A stretch of 64,000 nt of DNA from CALECP01 sp964389925. GTDB lineage: Bacteria; Chloroflexota; Anaerolineae; Promineifilales; Promineifilaceae. The stretch spans positions 52,712-116,711 of the forward strand of contig CAYMGE010000005.1 in the NCBI GenBank assembly GCA_964389925.1, read 5' to 3'. This document shows, one piece after another, positions 44,231 through 54,214 of the stretch. The number at the start of each line of letters is the position of its first letter. Position 1 is the stretch's first letter. A program made the translations under genes and the position numbers. The notes under the pieces were generated by a model that was given only the letters and a program-made list of their open reading frames with translations, was not told the DNA's origin and ran no database searches.

Positions 44231-47200
44231 TTACAGCTGCTGTCGTCTACGAGCAGCAATCAAACCCGCAATCACTATCGTTGCGAGGCTTAGGACAACA
44301 AGTACAACTGGATTTGCCGTGATTTGTCCGGCTGCACCACTGAGAGAAACGTCGGTCGGTACTTCACAGTTCTCTGTGACGTTTATATCCAATGTCCCAA
44401 TCGCGTGGTTTGCATAAGAGTCAACACCCTCAACACGAACCGTGTAACTTCCACAAACAATATACCGATGCCCAGCTATTACACCACCGTCGGCGATGTT
44501 GGTTGAGAAGTAATCAGTATAAGGCGTGCCATCACCCCAATCGAAGCGATACTCAATGCCGACCGCGCCCTCAATGTTAGAAGCGAGGTTAACGGTAAAG
44601 GAGCTTTCCGCACCATCCTGCGAATGCGTGAACGTGTCAATTGTTGGTTTGTCAAACAACAAATTCAACATCAGATCGAGCAACTCAGCGCGAGACACGC
44701 CGTGCGCTCTACTTTCTGGGTTATTCACCCCTTCCAAACCAAAGGCGGCAAGGATCGAGCTACCTTTGTAGTTCGTTTCTGGGTATTCAAGTGTTGGTTG
44801 ATCGCGGTGTGAGAAGCTGATGACACCATCTTCTACATTAGTGCCTCTTACAACATTGAGCAATGGCGACCCTTGATGTAAGTCTTCGCCGAGTCCGGAG
44901 GGATCAATATCAAATAGTGATGTCAGCAGTTCATCTACAAAGAATTGATTACCTGCGCCATCACCAGAGCCAACAACCCCAACTTGCCCACGTAATTCAC
45001 CACTTGGATTTTGCGTTGAGTGGATGTTGATGTAAGTGTTGCCTGCCTCAATAACAGTGGCTTCTTCCGCCGTCAACTCAACTGAACCACTCCAGCTAAG
45101 TGTATCGGTTACAAAGACAGGTTCACTGAATGGGAATATCCCTTGCAGCACAGGGCCGTTCTCGCCAACTGCACCGCTATGAATATGAGCGGCCGTGATC
45201 GTCACAGGGTCACCAGCATCAATAGCAACATCGTAGAAAAGCGTGCTATTGTTGGAAACATAGCGCAAGCGTGCGTTACCTTGTGTCGTCGTTGTAATCG
45301 GTGGCACCTCATTTGCACCACTCAAATTCACAACTGTGAAACGGTCACCACTGAGGTCTACACCAATGCCTTCAAATGCAGCCGGTGCGCTTTGCAAAGC
45401 GATCACATCATCTGGGCGGTCATAAGCATCAAGTACATACTCTTCATCATCCGCGATACCAAGAATCGCCCCTTGGAAGAAGCTATCGTTGGTAACACCT
45501 AAGGCATCTTGTCCCATGACAATTATCTTGCCGCCTTGTGTCGCGTACTCTGTCAAGCGATTCATGTCTCGTGCTGTCAGCGGGGTTGCGACAGTAAACG
45601 TACCATCGGGTCGGTAATGGTCACCTGTGAAGATGATAATCGCGCCATACTGCGCCAACACTGCTGACTCAGGCAAGGTTGCAGGATTATTGAAGTTTAT
45701 GTCTGCGTTGTAGTATTCATAATCGTAGCCAATCTCCTCTAACGCATCTACATAGTACTGAGTATAGTCAGCATAACCGAGCAGATCGCTAAAGTCCGTA
45801 TCGATTAATAATACAGTGCTTTCTTTCAATTCCGGCGTGACTCGTGCGGCAAACGGCATGTGAGCGTCGTGGTTCTCGCTGCTCATCACAATATAGCCTT
45901 GGTTGTCGTCACCAATGCCATGTCCAACGCCATCAAATGTCACATTCAATTGTTGCGTTTCGCCGGGAGCCAAGGTAATCGAGGTTGCAGACAAAGAAAT
46001 GCCGGGGGCTGTTTGTGTTTCCGTGTAGCTATTACCAGTGTAAAGTGTGGTGATCTCATACGTTTCAGTTGTGTCAGCAATGCTAGTGAGTGACACTTGC
46101 ATCGTCTTCTCTGTGCCAGACACTAGTTGCTGAAAGCTGAGTGATGGTGGAGAAGCAATCACACCGGGGTCCGAAGCATTCGTCAGATTAATACGTCCCG
46201 CACCCATATCAAGTGGTTGGGCAGGTACAACCTGACCATCAACTACTTTGAAAATATCTGTATAGACCGCGGTGGTCATCAAAGCAGATTTGATGTCATC
46301 ATTGCTCCAAGTAGGGTGGATCTGACGCAAGATGGCAGCAGCACCTGCAACATGTGGGGAAGCCATTGATGTGCCATTCACTTGCCCAAAGCCCAGATGA
46401 CGCGCTTCGCCAGTTGCTCCAGGGGTATAACCTTGCGACATAATTGATACACCAGGTGCAGCAATGTCTGGCTTCAAATTACCACCAACTGCTGGGCCAC
46501 GACTGCTAAACCCAGCGATCACATCTTCCGTGTCACCAATATAGAAGGCTAGTGAAGCAATTTTTAGTGAGGTCGTTGCACCTCCAGCATCGTTATAGGC
46601 ATCTACTAAGGTTAGGCCATTTGTATTACCAATAAATACACCTGTGATCGTGACTTGGTCGCCAACTGCGCCACCACCCATTGACACCAAAGCCTCGCCT
46701 CCTGTCGCGTGATTGTGAATGATAAAGGCAGTTGCGCCTGCATTTTCTGCATTGAGACCCTTTACACCAAATTCACAACTGCCACGACTAATGAGCGCAA
46801 TTTTGCCATCGAATGCACCTTCTGGAAATGGGCTACAACCCTCAAAATTAGACCCATCACCCACTGTGGCGGCTGGCAGATAGTCACCCTCAACCGTCTG
46901 ACCGGTTTCGATCAGGGCACCAAAGCTAGCGGCCGCATACGGCATTTCCGGTAATGTGTCAGGAGCAGTTGCTTGGACGAATCCCGCACCATAAGCACCA
47001 GGGTCGTGGATAGCTGCGACGTTGATATATTCAGCAGATGGATGGTCGCCTGTGCCAGCATTCGGCCCAGCATTACCGGCCGACATAGACACAAAGATAC
47101 CCGCTTCCCAAGCATTGATCAGTGCATTGTCAATTGCGTCGAATTGACCACCTTCACTAAATGGTCCTCCACCCCATGAGTTGTTAACCACGTCAGCTCC

Positions 47201-48193
47201 ATCGGCTACCATATCTTCAATTGCTTGGAGGCCTTCGGCCGTATGGAAACTGGCATCATTATTGACACTCGCATAGAAAACACGATAGCTCATCAACCAT
47301 GCCGCAGGCGCGACACCGCTAAATGTGGGCAGTTCGACACCGATGTACTCGCCGTCTTCAATGATGCGACCAGCAGCCGTCCCCGCTGTGTGAACACCGT
47401 GCGATGTGCCGTTTTCACCCGGCCAGACATTCTCATCACCGGCCGCAGGAGGATCATAAGGGCGGAAATAGGCACGAGAAACGATAATCTTTCCGTTGTT
47501 GTTCTCAGAGTCGCCATAGCCACCTTCAGGATAGCCAGTCGGATAGCTAAAACCTGTACCGTCAAACATCGGAGCTTCGTGATGGACACCGCCATCAATT
47601 GACGCAACTTTGATGCCGCGACCAGCATCGACCTGTCCGCCAACCTGTTCCCAGAGCGCCTCTGTGTCAATGTATTCATTGCTAGCATACATGTCTGGAT
47701 AGTATTGGCGATCATAGTAAACAGCCTTAACACCCTCCATTCTCGATAGTGTACGGTATGCTTCTTCTAAGGAGGCTGTGCCAACATCAACTGTGACACT
47801 ATTGAGCGCAATCTGCGTTGCAGATAATTCTGATTCCATGTTTTCGTTTAAGAAGGTGGCCATGGAAGCCCCCGGCAGGGCAGAGGATAGTCTGCCAGCA
47901 AATGCGGCTTGTTCAGCTCTTACTGAATCAATGTATTGTGCTAGGGCGGCCGATTGCATATTGAGCTTACCTGATTCGGTCAGGGCTGAACGATTTTGTT
48001 GCGCCCAAAGGATGGCCGGCGCACCGTCTAGCTCAACTATTAAGCGATTAGATTGGGGGGCATCATCTACGAGTGCTGGGCCGTCTGTTATGTCAACAGT
48101 GGCAGCACTGGTAATGAATGGTACAGCTAGCAAAAGCGCAAGGCCTGCTAAACATAACCAGAGTAATGATAAGCGATTTAACTTCATGTGCAT
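44231..48193 (-). CDS. Large S8 surface protease with PA, CHRD and PKD domains
   Basis: 1320 residues. An N-terminal signal helix (LLWLCLAGLALLLAVPFITSA), propeptide, then the S8 triad: Asp in VASIDGGVHHE, His in SHGVHTAGTAAG, Ser in GTSMASPHVAGAAA. A PA domain is inserted (GKIALISRGSCEFGVKG). A CHRD domain lies near residue 940-1060 (NLSGANEVPP...HIHSGAVGENGPV...NPSGELRGQVG) and a PKD domain near 1210 (YRFDWGDGTPYTDYF). The C terminus is a hydrophobic helix with AARRRQQL. GGAG stands 8 bases before ATG 48193. Paralogous to the upstream-lying protease at 39151. Confidence 0.9.
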   Translation of the reverse strand: MHMKLNRLSLLWLCLAGLALLLAVPFITSAATVDITDGPALVDDAPQSNRLIVELDGAPAILWAQQNRSALTESGKLNMQSAALAQYIDSVRAEQAAFAGRLSSALPGASMATFLNENMESELSATQIALNSVTVDVGTASLEEAYRTLSRMEGVKAVYYDRQYYPDMYASNEYIDTEALWEQVGGQVDAGRGIKVASIDGGVHHEAPMFDGTGFSYPTGYPEGGYGDSENNNGKIIVSRAYFRPYDPPAAGDENVWPGENGTSHGVHTAGTAAGRIIEDGEYIGVELPTFSGVAPAAWLMSYRVFYASVNNDASFHTAEGLQAIEDMVADGADVVNNSWGGGPFSEGGQFDAIDNALINAWEAGIFVSMSAGNAGPNAGTGDHPSAEYINVAAIHDPGAYGAGFVQATAPDTLPEMPYAAASFGALIETGQTVEGDYLPAATVGDGSNFEGCSPFPEGAFDGKIALISRGSCEFGVKGLNAENAGATAFIIHNHATGGEALVSMGGGAVGDQVTITGVFIGNTNGLTLVDAYNDAGGATTSLKIASLAFYIGDTEDVIAGFSSRGPAVGGNLKPDIAAPGVSIMSQGYTPGATGEARHLGFGQVNGTSMASPHVAGAAAILRQIHPTWSNDDIKSALMTTAVYTDIFKVVDGQVVPAQPLDMGAGRINLTNASDPGVIASPPSLSFQQLVSGTEKTMQVSLTSIADTTETYEITTLYTGNSYTETQTAPGISLSATSITLAPGETQQLNVTFDGVGHGIGDDNQGYIVMSSENHDAHMPFAARVTPELKESTVLLIDTDFSDLLGYADYTQYYVDALEEIGYDYEYYNADINFNNPATLPESAVLAQYGAIIIFTGDHYRPDGTFTVATPLTARDMNRLTEYATQGGKIIVMGQDALGVTNDSFFQGAILGIADDEEYVLDAYDRPDDVIALQSAPAAFEGIGVDLSGDRFTVVNLSGANEVPPITTTTQGNARLRYVSNNSTLFYDVAIDAGDPVTITAAHIHSGAVGENGPVLQGIFPFSEPVFVTDTLSWSGSVELTAEEATVIEAGNTYINIHSTQNPSGELRGQVGVVGSGDGAGNQFFVDELLTSLFDIDPSGLGEDLHQGSPLLNVVRGTNVEDGVISFSHRDQPTLEYPETNYKGSSILAAFGLEGVNNPESRAHGVSRAELLDLMLNLLFDKPTIDTFTHSQDGAESSFTVNLASNIEGAVGIEYRFDWGDGTPYTDYFSTNIADGGVIAGHRYIVCGSYTVRVEGVDSYANHAIGTLDINVTENCEVPTDVSLSGAAGQITANPVVLVVLSLATIVIAGLIAARRRQQL

Positions 48194-48371
48194 AGTTCAT
48201 TCTCCATATAGATATAGCGCATTGTTTTACATACCTCAATACAGGTCTATGATTGGCAACTACTATCTTGATACGTTGCATAATGAGGATGCTTCATCTG
48301 CATTCTCCTCTCATCTCTCGCCGATTTTAACCAAAAGCTCACATTGGTCAAGGTAATTGCTAACTTACACG

Positions 48372-48989
48372 CTACAAGCAGATAGGGTTACGTTTTACAC
48401 GATGCCGCTCTGCACGGACAATTGCCAATAATGTCTCAACGGCTTCTTCTTGCTCGGACTGTCGATTAACAATGAAGTAGTCGAATTCATCAACGCGACG
48501 CATCTCTTTGCGAGCAGTAGCAATGCGGAGGCTCAGTTGAACATCTGTTTCGGATCGGCGTTCACGCAGGCGGGTGTCGAGGGTGGCTTCGGACTCGGCC
48601 GATAAAAACACCAACAACGCCTCTGGAATCAGCTTCTTTATCGTTGCGGCCCCCTGCACATCGACCCGCATCACGACATCACGCCCGCTGGCAAGCGCAT
48701 CCCGAATTTGTTGTTTTGGCACACCTTTATAATCATTGTAAACAATTGCCCATTCGAGCAGTTCGTCCTCATCGATCATGTGGGCAAACTCATCATTCGT
48801 CACAAAGAAGTAGTCGATCCCATCTTGTTCGCCTTCACGTGGGGGGCGCGTCGTCGCGGTCACGACAAAGTAAAATCTCTCTGGATTACTGGCAATCAAT
48901 TGACGGGCGATCGTGTCTTTGCCAACTCCGGAGGGGCCAGAAATGACAATTAAGACGGGGTGTTGTGGGCGATCATATAAGGTGGTCAT
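48372..48989 (-). CDS. gmk: Guanylate kinase
   Basis: 205 residues from ATG 48989, chosen for GAGAGGAGC upstream; a longer frame to 49094 would overlap FmdB. P-loop ISGPSGVGKDT near 16, GMP-binding TATTRPPREGEQDGIDYFFV and the lid/core pattern are standard. It phosphorylates GMP to GDP. rpoZ or priA are not adjacent. It is divergent from the FmdB-family gene. Confidence 0.95.
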   Translation of the reverse strand: MTTLYDRPQHPVLIVISGPSGVGKDTIARQLIASNPERFYFVVTATTRPPREGEQDGIDYFFVTNDEFAHMIDEDELLEWAIVYNDYKGVPKQQIRDALASGRDVVMRVDVQGAATIKKLIPEALLVFLSAESEATLDTRLRERRSETDVQLSLRIATARKEMRRVDEFDYFIVNRQSEQEEAVETLLAIVRAERHRVKRNPICL

Positions 48990-49055
48990 CACAGTTGCTC
49001 CTCTCACTATCTGTTGGATAAAATCAGGGCAGAATTGTAACAGGAACGAAGAACG

Positions 49056-49439
49056 ATGCCTTATTATGACTACCGTTGTGAAGATTGTGAACAACTAAAC
49101 CGCTTTTTCTTTTCATTCAAGGAATACGATTCGGCCGATCCCAACTGCAAACGCTGCCAAAGTCCCAACCTCAAGCGACGCATCAAGCGCGTCGCTGTGG
49201 CAAAGTCAGAGGACAGTCGCATGGACAGCATGATGGACGAAAGCACGCTCGCCGCGCTCGAAAGCGAAGACCCCAAAGCACTCGGCCGCTTTATGCGTAA
49301 GATGAGCAGCGAAATGGGGGAACCACTCGACGATGAATTTGGCGAGGTTGTGGATCGATTGGAAAAAGGACAATCGCCAGATGATATTGAGGCAGCGATG
49401 CCAGATTTAGCGGCCGATGGCGGAGAAGATTTTATGTAG
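49056..49439 (+). CDS. FmdB-family zinc ribbon protein
   Basis: 127 residues. The N-terminal zinc ribbon MPYYDYRCEDCEQLN...CKRCQSPNL (CxxC...CxxC) is the FmdB/RpmE-like signature. The C-terminal 60 residues are acidic. Family members are regulatory or unknown. AGGAACGAAG stands before the ATG. A bidirectional terminator follows. Confidence 0.88.
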   Translation: MPYYDYRCEDCEQLNRFFFSFKEYDSADPNCKRCQSPNLKRRIKRVAVAKSEDSRMDSMMDESTLAALESEDPKALGRFMRKMSSEMGEPLDDEFGEVVDRLEKGQSPDDIEAAMPDLAADGGEDFM

Positions 49440-49440
49440 G

Positions 49441-49473
49441 AGAGATGCCATATTTTGAAAATATGGCATCTCT
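49441..49473. terminator. Bidirectional terminator between FmdB and acs
   Basis: AGAGATGCCATATTTT-G-AAAATATGGCATCTCT: a perfect 16-bp hairpin lying between converging stops at 49439 (+) and 49481 (-). The stem is AT-rich, so it may act more as an mRNA 3' barrier than as a strong terminator. Confidence 0.7.
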
Positions 49474-49480
49474 AGCTTCG

Positions 49481-51367
49481 CTAATCAGCTAACGTGCTTG
49501 TGTCGCCAAGCGGTTTGCCCATCACTTGCGCCTTTAGCAGACGACGCATAATTTTACCGCTACGTGTTTTTGGCAAGCTATCGACAAAATTGACTTTGGT
49601 TGGCTTGGCAATCGGCCCAACCACCTTGCCAACGTGGTTTTTCAGCTCTTGCTCTAGTTCATCACTTCCTTCTTTGCCTTCCAACAAGATGACATAGGCA
49701 TGAATCACATTGCCGCGTAGCTCATCAGGAACCCCAATACAGGCCGCCTCTGCAACATCGTCATGGCTGCCCATTGCGCTTTCAACTTCGGCCGTTCCCA
49801 GACGATAGCCCGACACTTTGATCACGTCGTCCATTCGGCCGATAATCCAAAAGTACCCATCTTCATCTCGCTTTGCGCTATCCCCCGTAAAATACCAACC
49901 TTGATCGGAGAATTCTGACCAGTAAACATCCTGATAACGTTGTGGATCGCCCCAAACGGTTCGCGCCATACCCGGCCACGGCCCTTTGACGATCAAATAG
50001 CCATCTTCGCCTGCATCACAACCCGTCCCATCAACGCGCACAACGTCCGCTTCGATGCCCGTAAATGGTTTCGTCCCACTACCCGGTTTGAGCGGCACAA
50101 CGGGGGTCGGTGTGATCATAAATCCGCCCGTCTCTGTCTGCCACCACGTATCCATGATTGGACAGCGTTCGCCGCCAATAACTGTGTAGAACCACTTCCA
50201 CGCTTCGGGATTGATCGGCTCGCCGACTGACCCCAGTAGACGCAGCGAACTCAAATCACTTTTGTTAGGATGTTCGTCGCCAAAGCGCATCAGGCCACGA
50301 ATCGCTGTCGGTGCGGTGTAGAGATGGGTGATTTTGTATTCCTCGATCAATCGCCACCATCGGCCCGGATCGGGATAGGTCGGCGCACCTTCATAGATAA
50401 AACCCGTCGCACCCAAAAGCAAGGGGGAATAGACGATGTAGCTATGACCAGTGATCCAACCGGGATCGGCCGCACACCACCAAATGTCATCATCTTTAAT
50501 GTCCATGACGTATTTGAGCGTCGTCGCCGTGTAGACTTGGTAGCCGCCGCAGGTGTGGAGTACGCCTTTCGGCCGACCTGTCGTGCCACTTGTATAAAGA
50601 ATGAACATCGGGTCTTCCGCGTCCATCACCTCTGTTTCACACGCATCGTCGGCTTCTGCATACAGCTCATGATACCAATGGTCGCGCCCTGCCTGCATGT
50701 TGACATCTTGCTTTGTGCGTTGTACAACGATCACGTCATCAACGACAGCCGCCTCGTCCATCTCCAATGCCTCATCCGCAATGTCTTTTAGATTGACCGT
50801 CTTGCCACGCAGCCATGCGCCGTCACACGTCAACAGCACGCGACTTTGCGCGTCGTTGATGCGGCTAGCAAGTGCCTGTGCGCTAAACCCACCGTAGACA
50901 ACACTGTGAATCGCACCAATTTTGACAACCGCCAGCATCGCAAAAACGGTCTCCGGAATGCGTCCCATGTAAATCGTGACAGTATCTCCTTTACCGATCC
51001 CTTTCGATTTCAAGACATTGGCAAATTTGGAGACCTCTTTATCAACTTCGGCATAAGTAAATGAACGTTTATCGCCGGGTTCACCCACCCAATAAATAGC
51101 CATTCTGTCTGCTTTGTCACCTGCGACATGGCGATCAATGGCATTGTGAACCATATTGGTCTTGCCACCAATAAACCATTTGAAAAATGGCTTGTTCGAG
51201 TCGTCCAACACTTGTTCGTATGGTTCGATCCAATCGACCATTTCTTTTGCCCGCGCATCCCAATAGGCGACAGGGTCGGCCAATGCCTCGGCCCGTAAGT
51301 TTTGGTAATTTGGTACATTTGCCTGTGCGATAACTTCATCGGAAGGGTAGTAAACCTCACCTTGCAT
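49481..51367 (-). CDS. acs: Acetyl-CoA synthetase
   Basis: 628 residues, normal for Acs. The core motifs ILYTSGTTGRPKG near 255, TWWQTETGG near 400, YFTGDSAKRDEDGYFWIIGR near 490 and the catalytic Lys in LPKTRSGKIMRR near 605 are all present. It converts acetate, ATP and CoA to acetyl-CoA. The Lys is the usual site of acetylation control. The start ATG has AAGGAG upstream. Confidence 0.95.
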   Translation of the reverse strand: MQGEVYYPSDEVIAQANVPNYQNLRAEALADPVAYWDARAKEMVDWIEPYEQVLDDSNKPFFKWFIGGKTNMVHNAIDRHVAGDKADRMAIYWVGEPGDKRSFTYAEVDKEVSKFANVLKSKGIGKGDTVTIYMGRIPETVFAMLAVVKIGAIHSVVYGGFSAQALASRINDAQSRVLLTCDGAWLRGKTVNLKDIADEALEMDEAAVVDDVIVVQRTKQDVNMQAGRDHWYHELYAEADDACETEVMDAEDPMFILYTSGTTGRPKGVLHTCGGYQVYTATTLKYVMDIKDDDIWWCAADPGWITGHSYIVYSPLLLGATGFIYEGAPTYPDPGRWWRLIEEYKITHLYTAPTAIRGLMRFGDEHPNKSDLSSLRLLGSVGEPINPEAWKWFYTVIGGERCPIMDTWWQTETGGFMITPTPVVPLKPGSGTKPFTGIEADVVRVDGTGCDAGEDGYLIVKGPWPGMARTVWGDPQRYQDVYWSEFSDQGWYFTGDSAKRDEDGYFWIIGRMDDVIKVSGYRLGTAEVESAMGSHDDVAEAACIGVPDELRGNVIHAYVILLEGKEGSDELEQELKNHVGKVVGPIAKPTKVNFVDSLPKTRSGKIMRRLLKAQVMGKPLGDTSTLAD

Positions 51368-51478
51368 AATCTTCTCCTTGGTTAGATATGTTTATTAGAA
51401 ATCGCGTTCCTGTGAGACACGCGATTTCATTAGTTTACCTAACTATTGTTTTTTCCACAGATATTTTTAGGTTTAACC

Positions 51479-53749
51479 TCACCGTCTTGTGCCGACGGCG
51501 CGAGATTGTTTGTATTGTTCGAGAAAATAGTAGAGGATACCGATGACTTCGGCCGATTCCGCCTCTCTATCCTGCCCACTGTACGTCCGCACATAGCGAC
51601 TACGACTGATCTGCAAAAATCGCTTTGCTCGCGTGATGCCAACGTAGAGTAGGCGCAATCGTTCGCCTATTACTTCGATATGGGCTGATTCGGTTGGCGT
51701 GCGCCCCGCATAACCACCTACATCCCCTTCCATTAAATAGCGCAGTTCAGCTTTTGCTTGTGCTTGCGGATCGCCGCCTGCAAAATCATAGACACCCATA
51801 AAGTACGCATTGAGATCATTCGGTATCCACCCGTTATCAATCCCAATCATGAAGACTGCATCAAACTCAAGTCCTTTTGAACCATGCTGCGTTGCCAACG
51901 TGATGCGTCCCGCACGTGGTTCAAACCCATCATCACTGCCGCTGCTGATATTGAGCGTGCGTCGCCCCGTTGCAACCGTCTCCAATTCTGCGACCAGATC
52001 GGGCAGTCGCTTTTCTGGCTCTAAATCTTGCCAACTGCGTAATGCCTGTGCCAGTTGATAGGCGATTGCCAAATCGCTTTCATTAAACTCACTCCCAGCC
52101 ACGAAAAGGGCATCTCCCAACTGCATCGCCAGTGCATCAATCGGCAAGAAGCGCAGCCCAAAAATCTGACGCAAAAATACGGTAAATCTCTCTAGTTGTC
52201 GTAAATCCTCTTCGACGGCAACGCCTCGTGGCAACGCCTCTATAAATTCGTCATAGTGGGCTGGATAGAGTAGCGATTCGACGCGCTGGACGCTCAGAAG
52301 CAGCGCGTGGAAGCGGTCAAGGTTGTCGAGTTCATCGCGTGCAGCGGGGTGTTCGATCTCGCGCAATGCGTCGAATGCCTCTTTGAGATTGCGTTTACGC
52401 AGTGGATCGGCAAGTAGCGCAAGCAGCGCATGAAGGGCAGCCGCGATTTGTCGTTCGCGCAAACCGCCACGCAACAGGCTATCATAATTCTGAACGCCAA
52501 ACTCATCGAGCGTCTCGATCAGTGAATGTCCGACGTTGTTGGTCGGGACGAGAATCGCGGCGGTGCGGTCAGGGAACTTTTTGACATAACGTTGCGCGAG
52601 GCGTACAACGTCGGGAATTTCAGCTTGCTCACGATGTTTGTAGACTTTAATGCGAACATTTGCTTCTGTGTCGAGTGGGTTGGGTTGGGCATCTCCAGTG
52701 GGCGTCGGCCGAATATGTTGTCGTAAAAACGCGCTTTTCTGTACTTCTGGCACAGGATGGCTTTGTGAGACCCAATCGACGAGCTTGTTTGCTGTCCCAA
52801 GAATAATCGGCGCGTTGCGACCTGAATTGGGGAGTGGGAGCGCAGTTACGTCCGCTTTTTGCAAGAAGTTGATTAGGAAGGTGGGATCGGCCGATGTGAA
52901 AGTCGTCGTGATCGCCTGATTGGGATCACCTACGCGCACCCAGTTGCCATCTTCACCAGTCAAAATTCCCAGCAAATCCTCCTGCAATGGCACACTATCC
53001 TGTGCCTCATCCTCCAACACATACGGCCAGCGAAAGCGCAAATGCTCCGCCAGTTCAGGATTCTGCTCCAAGTAGTTGACCGCTTCCCACACCTGATCGT
53101 CGTAATCGAGCGCACCTTGTCGCTTCAAAATCGTTTGATAACGGTCATAAATTTCAGCGAACATTTTTGTGAACTGCCACTCCGTCATATCTTCACGCGC
53201 TGCCACTTTGTCCAAAATCGCTTGTGGTTGATAACGCGCATTTTTCGCCGTGCGGATAAACGCCTTCGCCGTCTTCTCGACCACGCCACGCCAGCGCACG
53301 CGCATCTGTGGCGACTCGTCGGGCAGAAACCCCTCCCACATTTCAGGATTCATCTCGCGCCACAGGTCAATCGCTCGTGAGAGAAAGCCCAACGATTGCC
53401 CTTCGTCGATCACGGCTGGCAGCGAAAGCGTATCCCCGTGCATCAACTTGATGATTTCGAGCGACATACTGTGCAACGTTCGTGCATCAAACCCAATCGG
53501 CGGCAGCTCTTGCGCCATCAACATTTGGCGTAGGCGCGTCTTGAAATTTTCCGCGCTGGCATTCAAATAGGTGACGATCAGGATTTGTTGGCCTGCGGTC
53601 GGTTCGATTTTGCCCTCAGCGATCAGTTGGGAGGCTAAGGTTGAGAGGGTGAATGTCTTGCCACTGCCGGGAACGGCCGAGACTGCCATGCGGCCTGATT
53701 CATATTTAAGGATGTCAGCTTGGGCTGGACGGAGTTGGATCGTTGTCAT
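51479..53749 (-). CDS. UvrD/Rep/PcrA-family superfamily 1 helicase
   Basis: 756 residues. Q-motif LRPAQADILKY, Walker A SAVPGSGKTFTLS near 24-36, DEAQDSV Walker B near 247, the GDPNQAI motif III, SKGLEFDAVFMIG motif V near 625 and YVGITRAKRFLQISRS motif VI near 716. It is an ATP-dependent DNA translocase acting 3' to 5' by family. It lacks the long C-terminal extension of PcrA, so the specific role is open. The next gene, a PIN-domain toxin, is 24 bases away. Confidence 0.9.
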   Translation of the reverse strand: MTTIQLRPAQADILKYESGRMAVSAVPGSGKTFTLSTLASQLIAEGKIEPTAGQQILIVTYLNASAENFKTRLRQMLMAQELPPIGFDARTLHSMSLEIIKLMHGDTLSLPAVIDEGQSLGFLSRAIDLWREMNPEMWEGFLPDESPQMRVRWRGVVEKTAKAFIRTAKNARYQPQAILDKVAAREDMTEWQFTKMFAEIYDRYQTILKRQGALDYDDQVWEAVNYLEQNPELAEHLRFRWPYVLEDEAQDSVPLQEDLLGILTGEDGNWVRVGDPNQAITTTFTSADPTFLINFLQKADVTALPLPNSGRNAPIILGTANKLVDWVSQSHPVPEVQKSAFLRQHIRPTPTGDAQPNPLDTEANVRIKVYKHREQAEIPDVVRLAQRYVKKFPDRTAAILVPTNNVGHSLIETLDEFGVQNYDSLLRGGLRERQIAAALHALLALLADPLRKRNLKEAFDALREIEHPAARDELDNLDRFHALLLSVQRVESLLYPAHYDEFIEALPRGVAVEEDLRQLERFTVFLRQIFGLRFLPIDALAMQLGDALFVAGSEFNESDLAIAYQLAQALRSWQDLEPEKRLPDLVAELETVATGRRTLNISSGSDDGFEPRAGRITLATQHGSKGLEFDAVFMIGIDNGWIPNDLNAYFMGVYDFAGGDPQAQAKAELRYLMEGDVGGYAGRTPTESAHIEVIGERLRLLYVGITRAKRFLQISRSRYVRTYSGQDREAESAEVIGILYYFLEQYKQSRAVGTRR

Positions 53750-53773
53750 GTATCTATTTCAGCAGGCAATTGA

Positions 53774-54214
53774 TTACATTCCTGCCAAAAGGTAGCGAAC
53801 ACGCTGAATAAATTGACCCGGCAGCATTACATCAATCCCGTCAATTCCGGGCTGAAAATGCCGAACATTAAAAGAGACAAGCGAGGTACATTCTGCAAGA
53901 TGTGCTGCAATCAATATAGGCAAATCTTTTTCATCAGCTTTTCCAATGTGAGATTTTATCTGTTCAATGGTTGGATTTGGGACAATTCGCAAAGAACGAT
54001 GGATCAGCAGTCGTAATGCGGGTAAAGCATTGGGAAACTTGTTGGTCAGATTTCGCTCAACTTCCGTGATGACCTGTTCGCTTGTAATCGCATCGATCAA
54101 CGTTATTTCAGACATTCGCAGCAGAACAAGGCTTGCGCTCACTGTGGAACCAGTTGCAGATGCTGCAAACAACACATCTAAATCGACAAAAACACACGGT
54201 TTACTGTCAATCAT
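53774..54214 (-). CDS. PIN-domain protein, toxin of a type II toxin-antitoxin pair
   Basis: 146 residues from ATG 54214. A PIN-like nuclease core: VFVDLDVLFAA (first Asp), VITEVERNL, KADEKDLPILIAAHLAECTSLVSFNVRHF (acidic Asp and later catalytic residues). The start overlaps the antitoxin stop by 8 bases, as in vapBC-like operons. The last acidic residue of the usual four-acid site reads as SFNVRHF rather than TxD, so activity should be checked. Likely an RNase. Confidence 0.78.
   Translation of the reverse strand: MIDSKPCVFVDLDVLFAASATGSTVSASLVLLRMSEITLIDAITSEQVITEVERNLTNKFPNALPALRLLIHRSLRIVPNPTIEQIKSHIGKADEKDLPILIAAHLAECTSLVSFNVRHFQPGIDGIDVMLPGQFIQRVRYLLAGM

Noticed and set aside
47778..48356. 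192-codon + frame opposite the second S8 protease start
   Set aside because: Antisense shadow across the signal peptide region of the protease, with no protein features.
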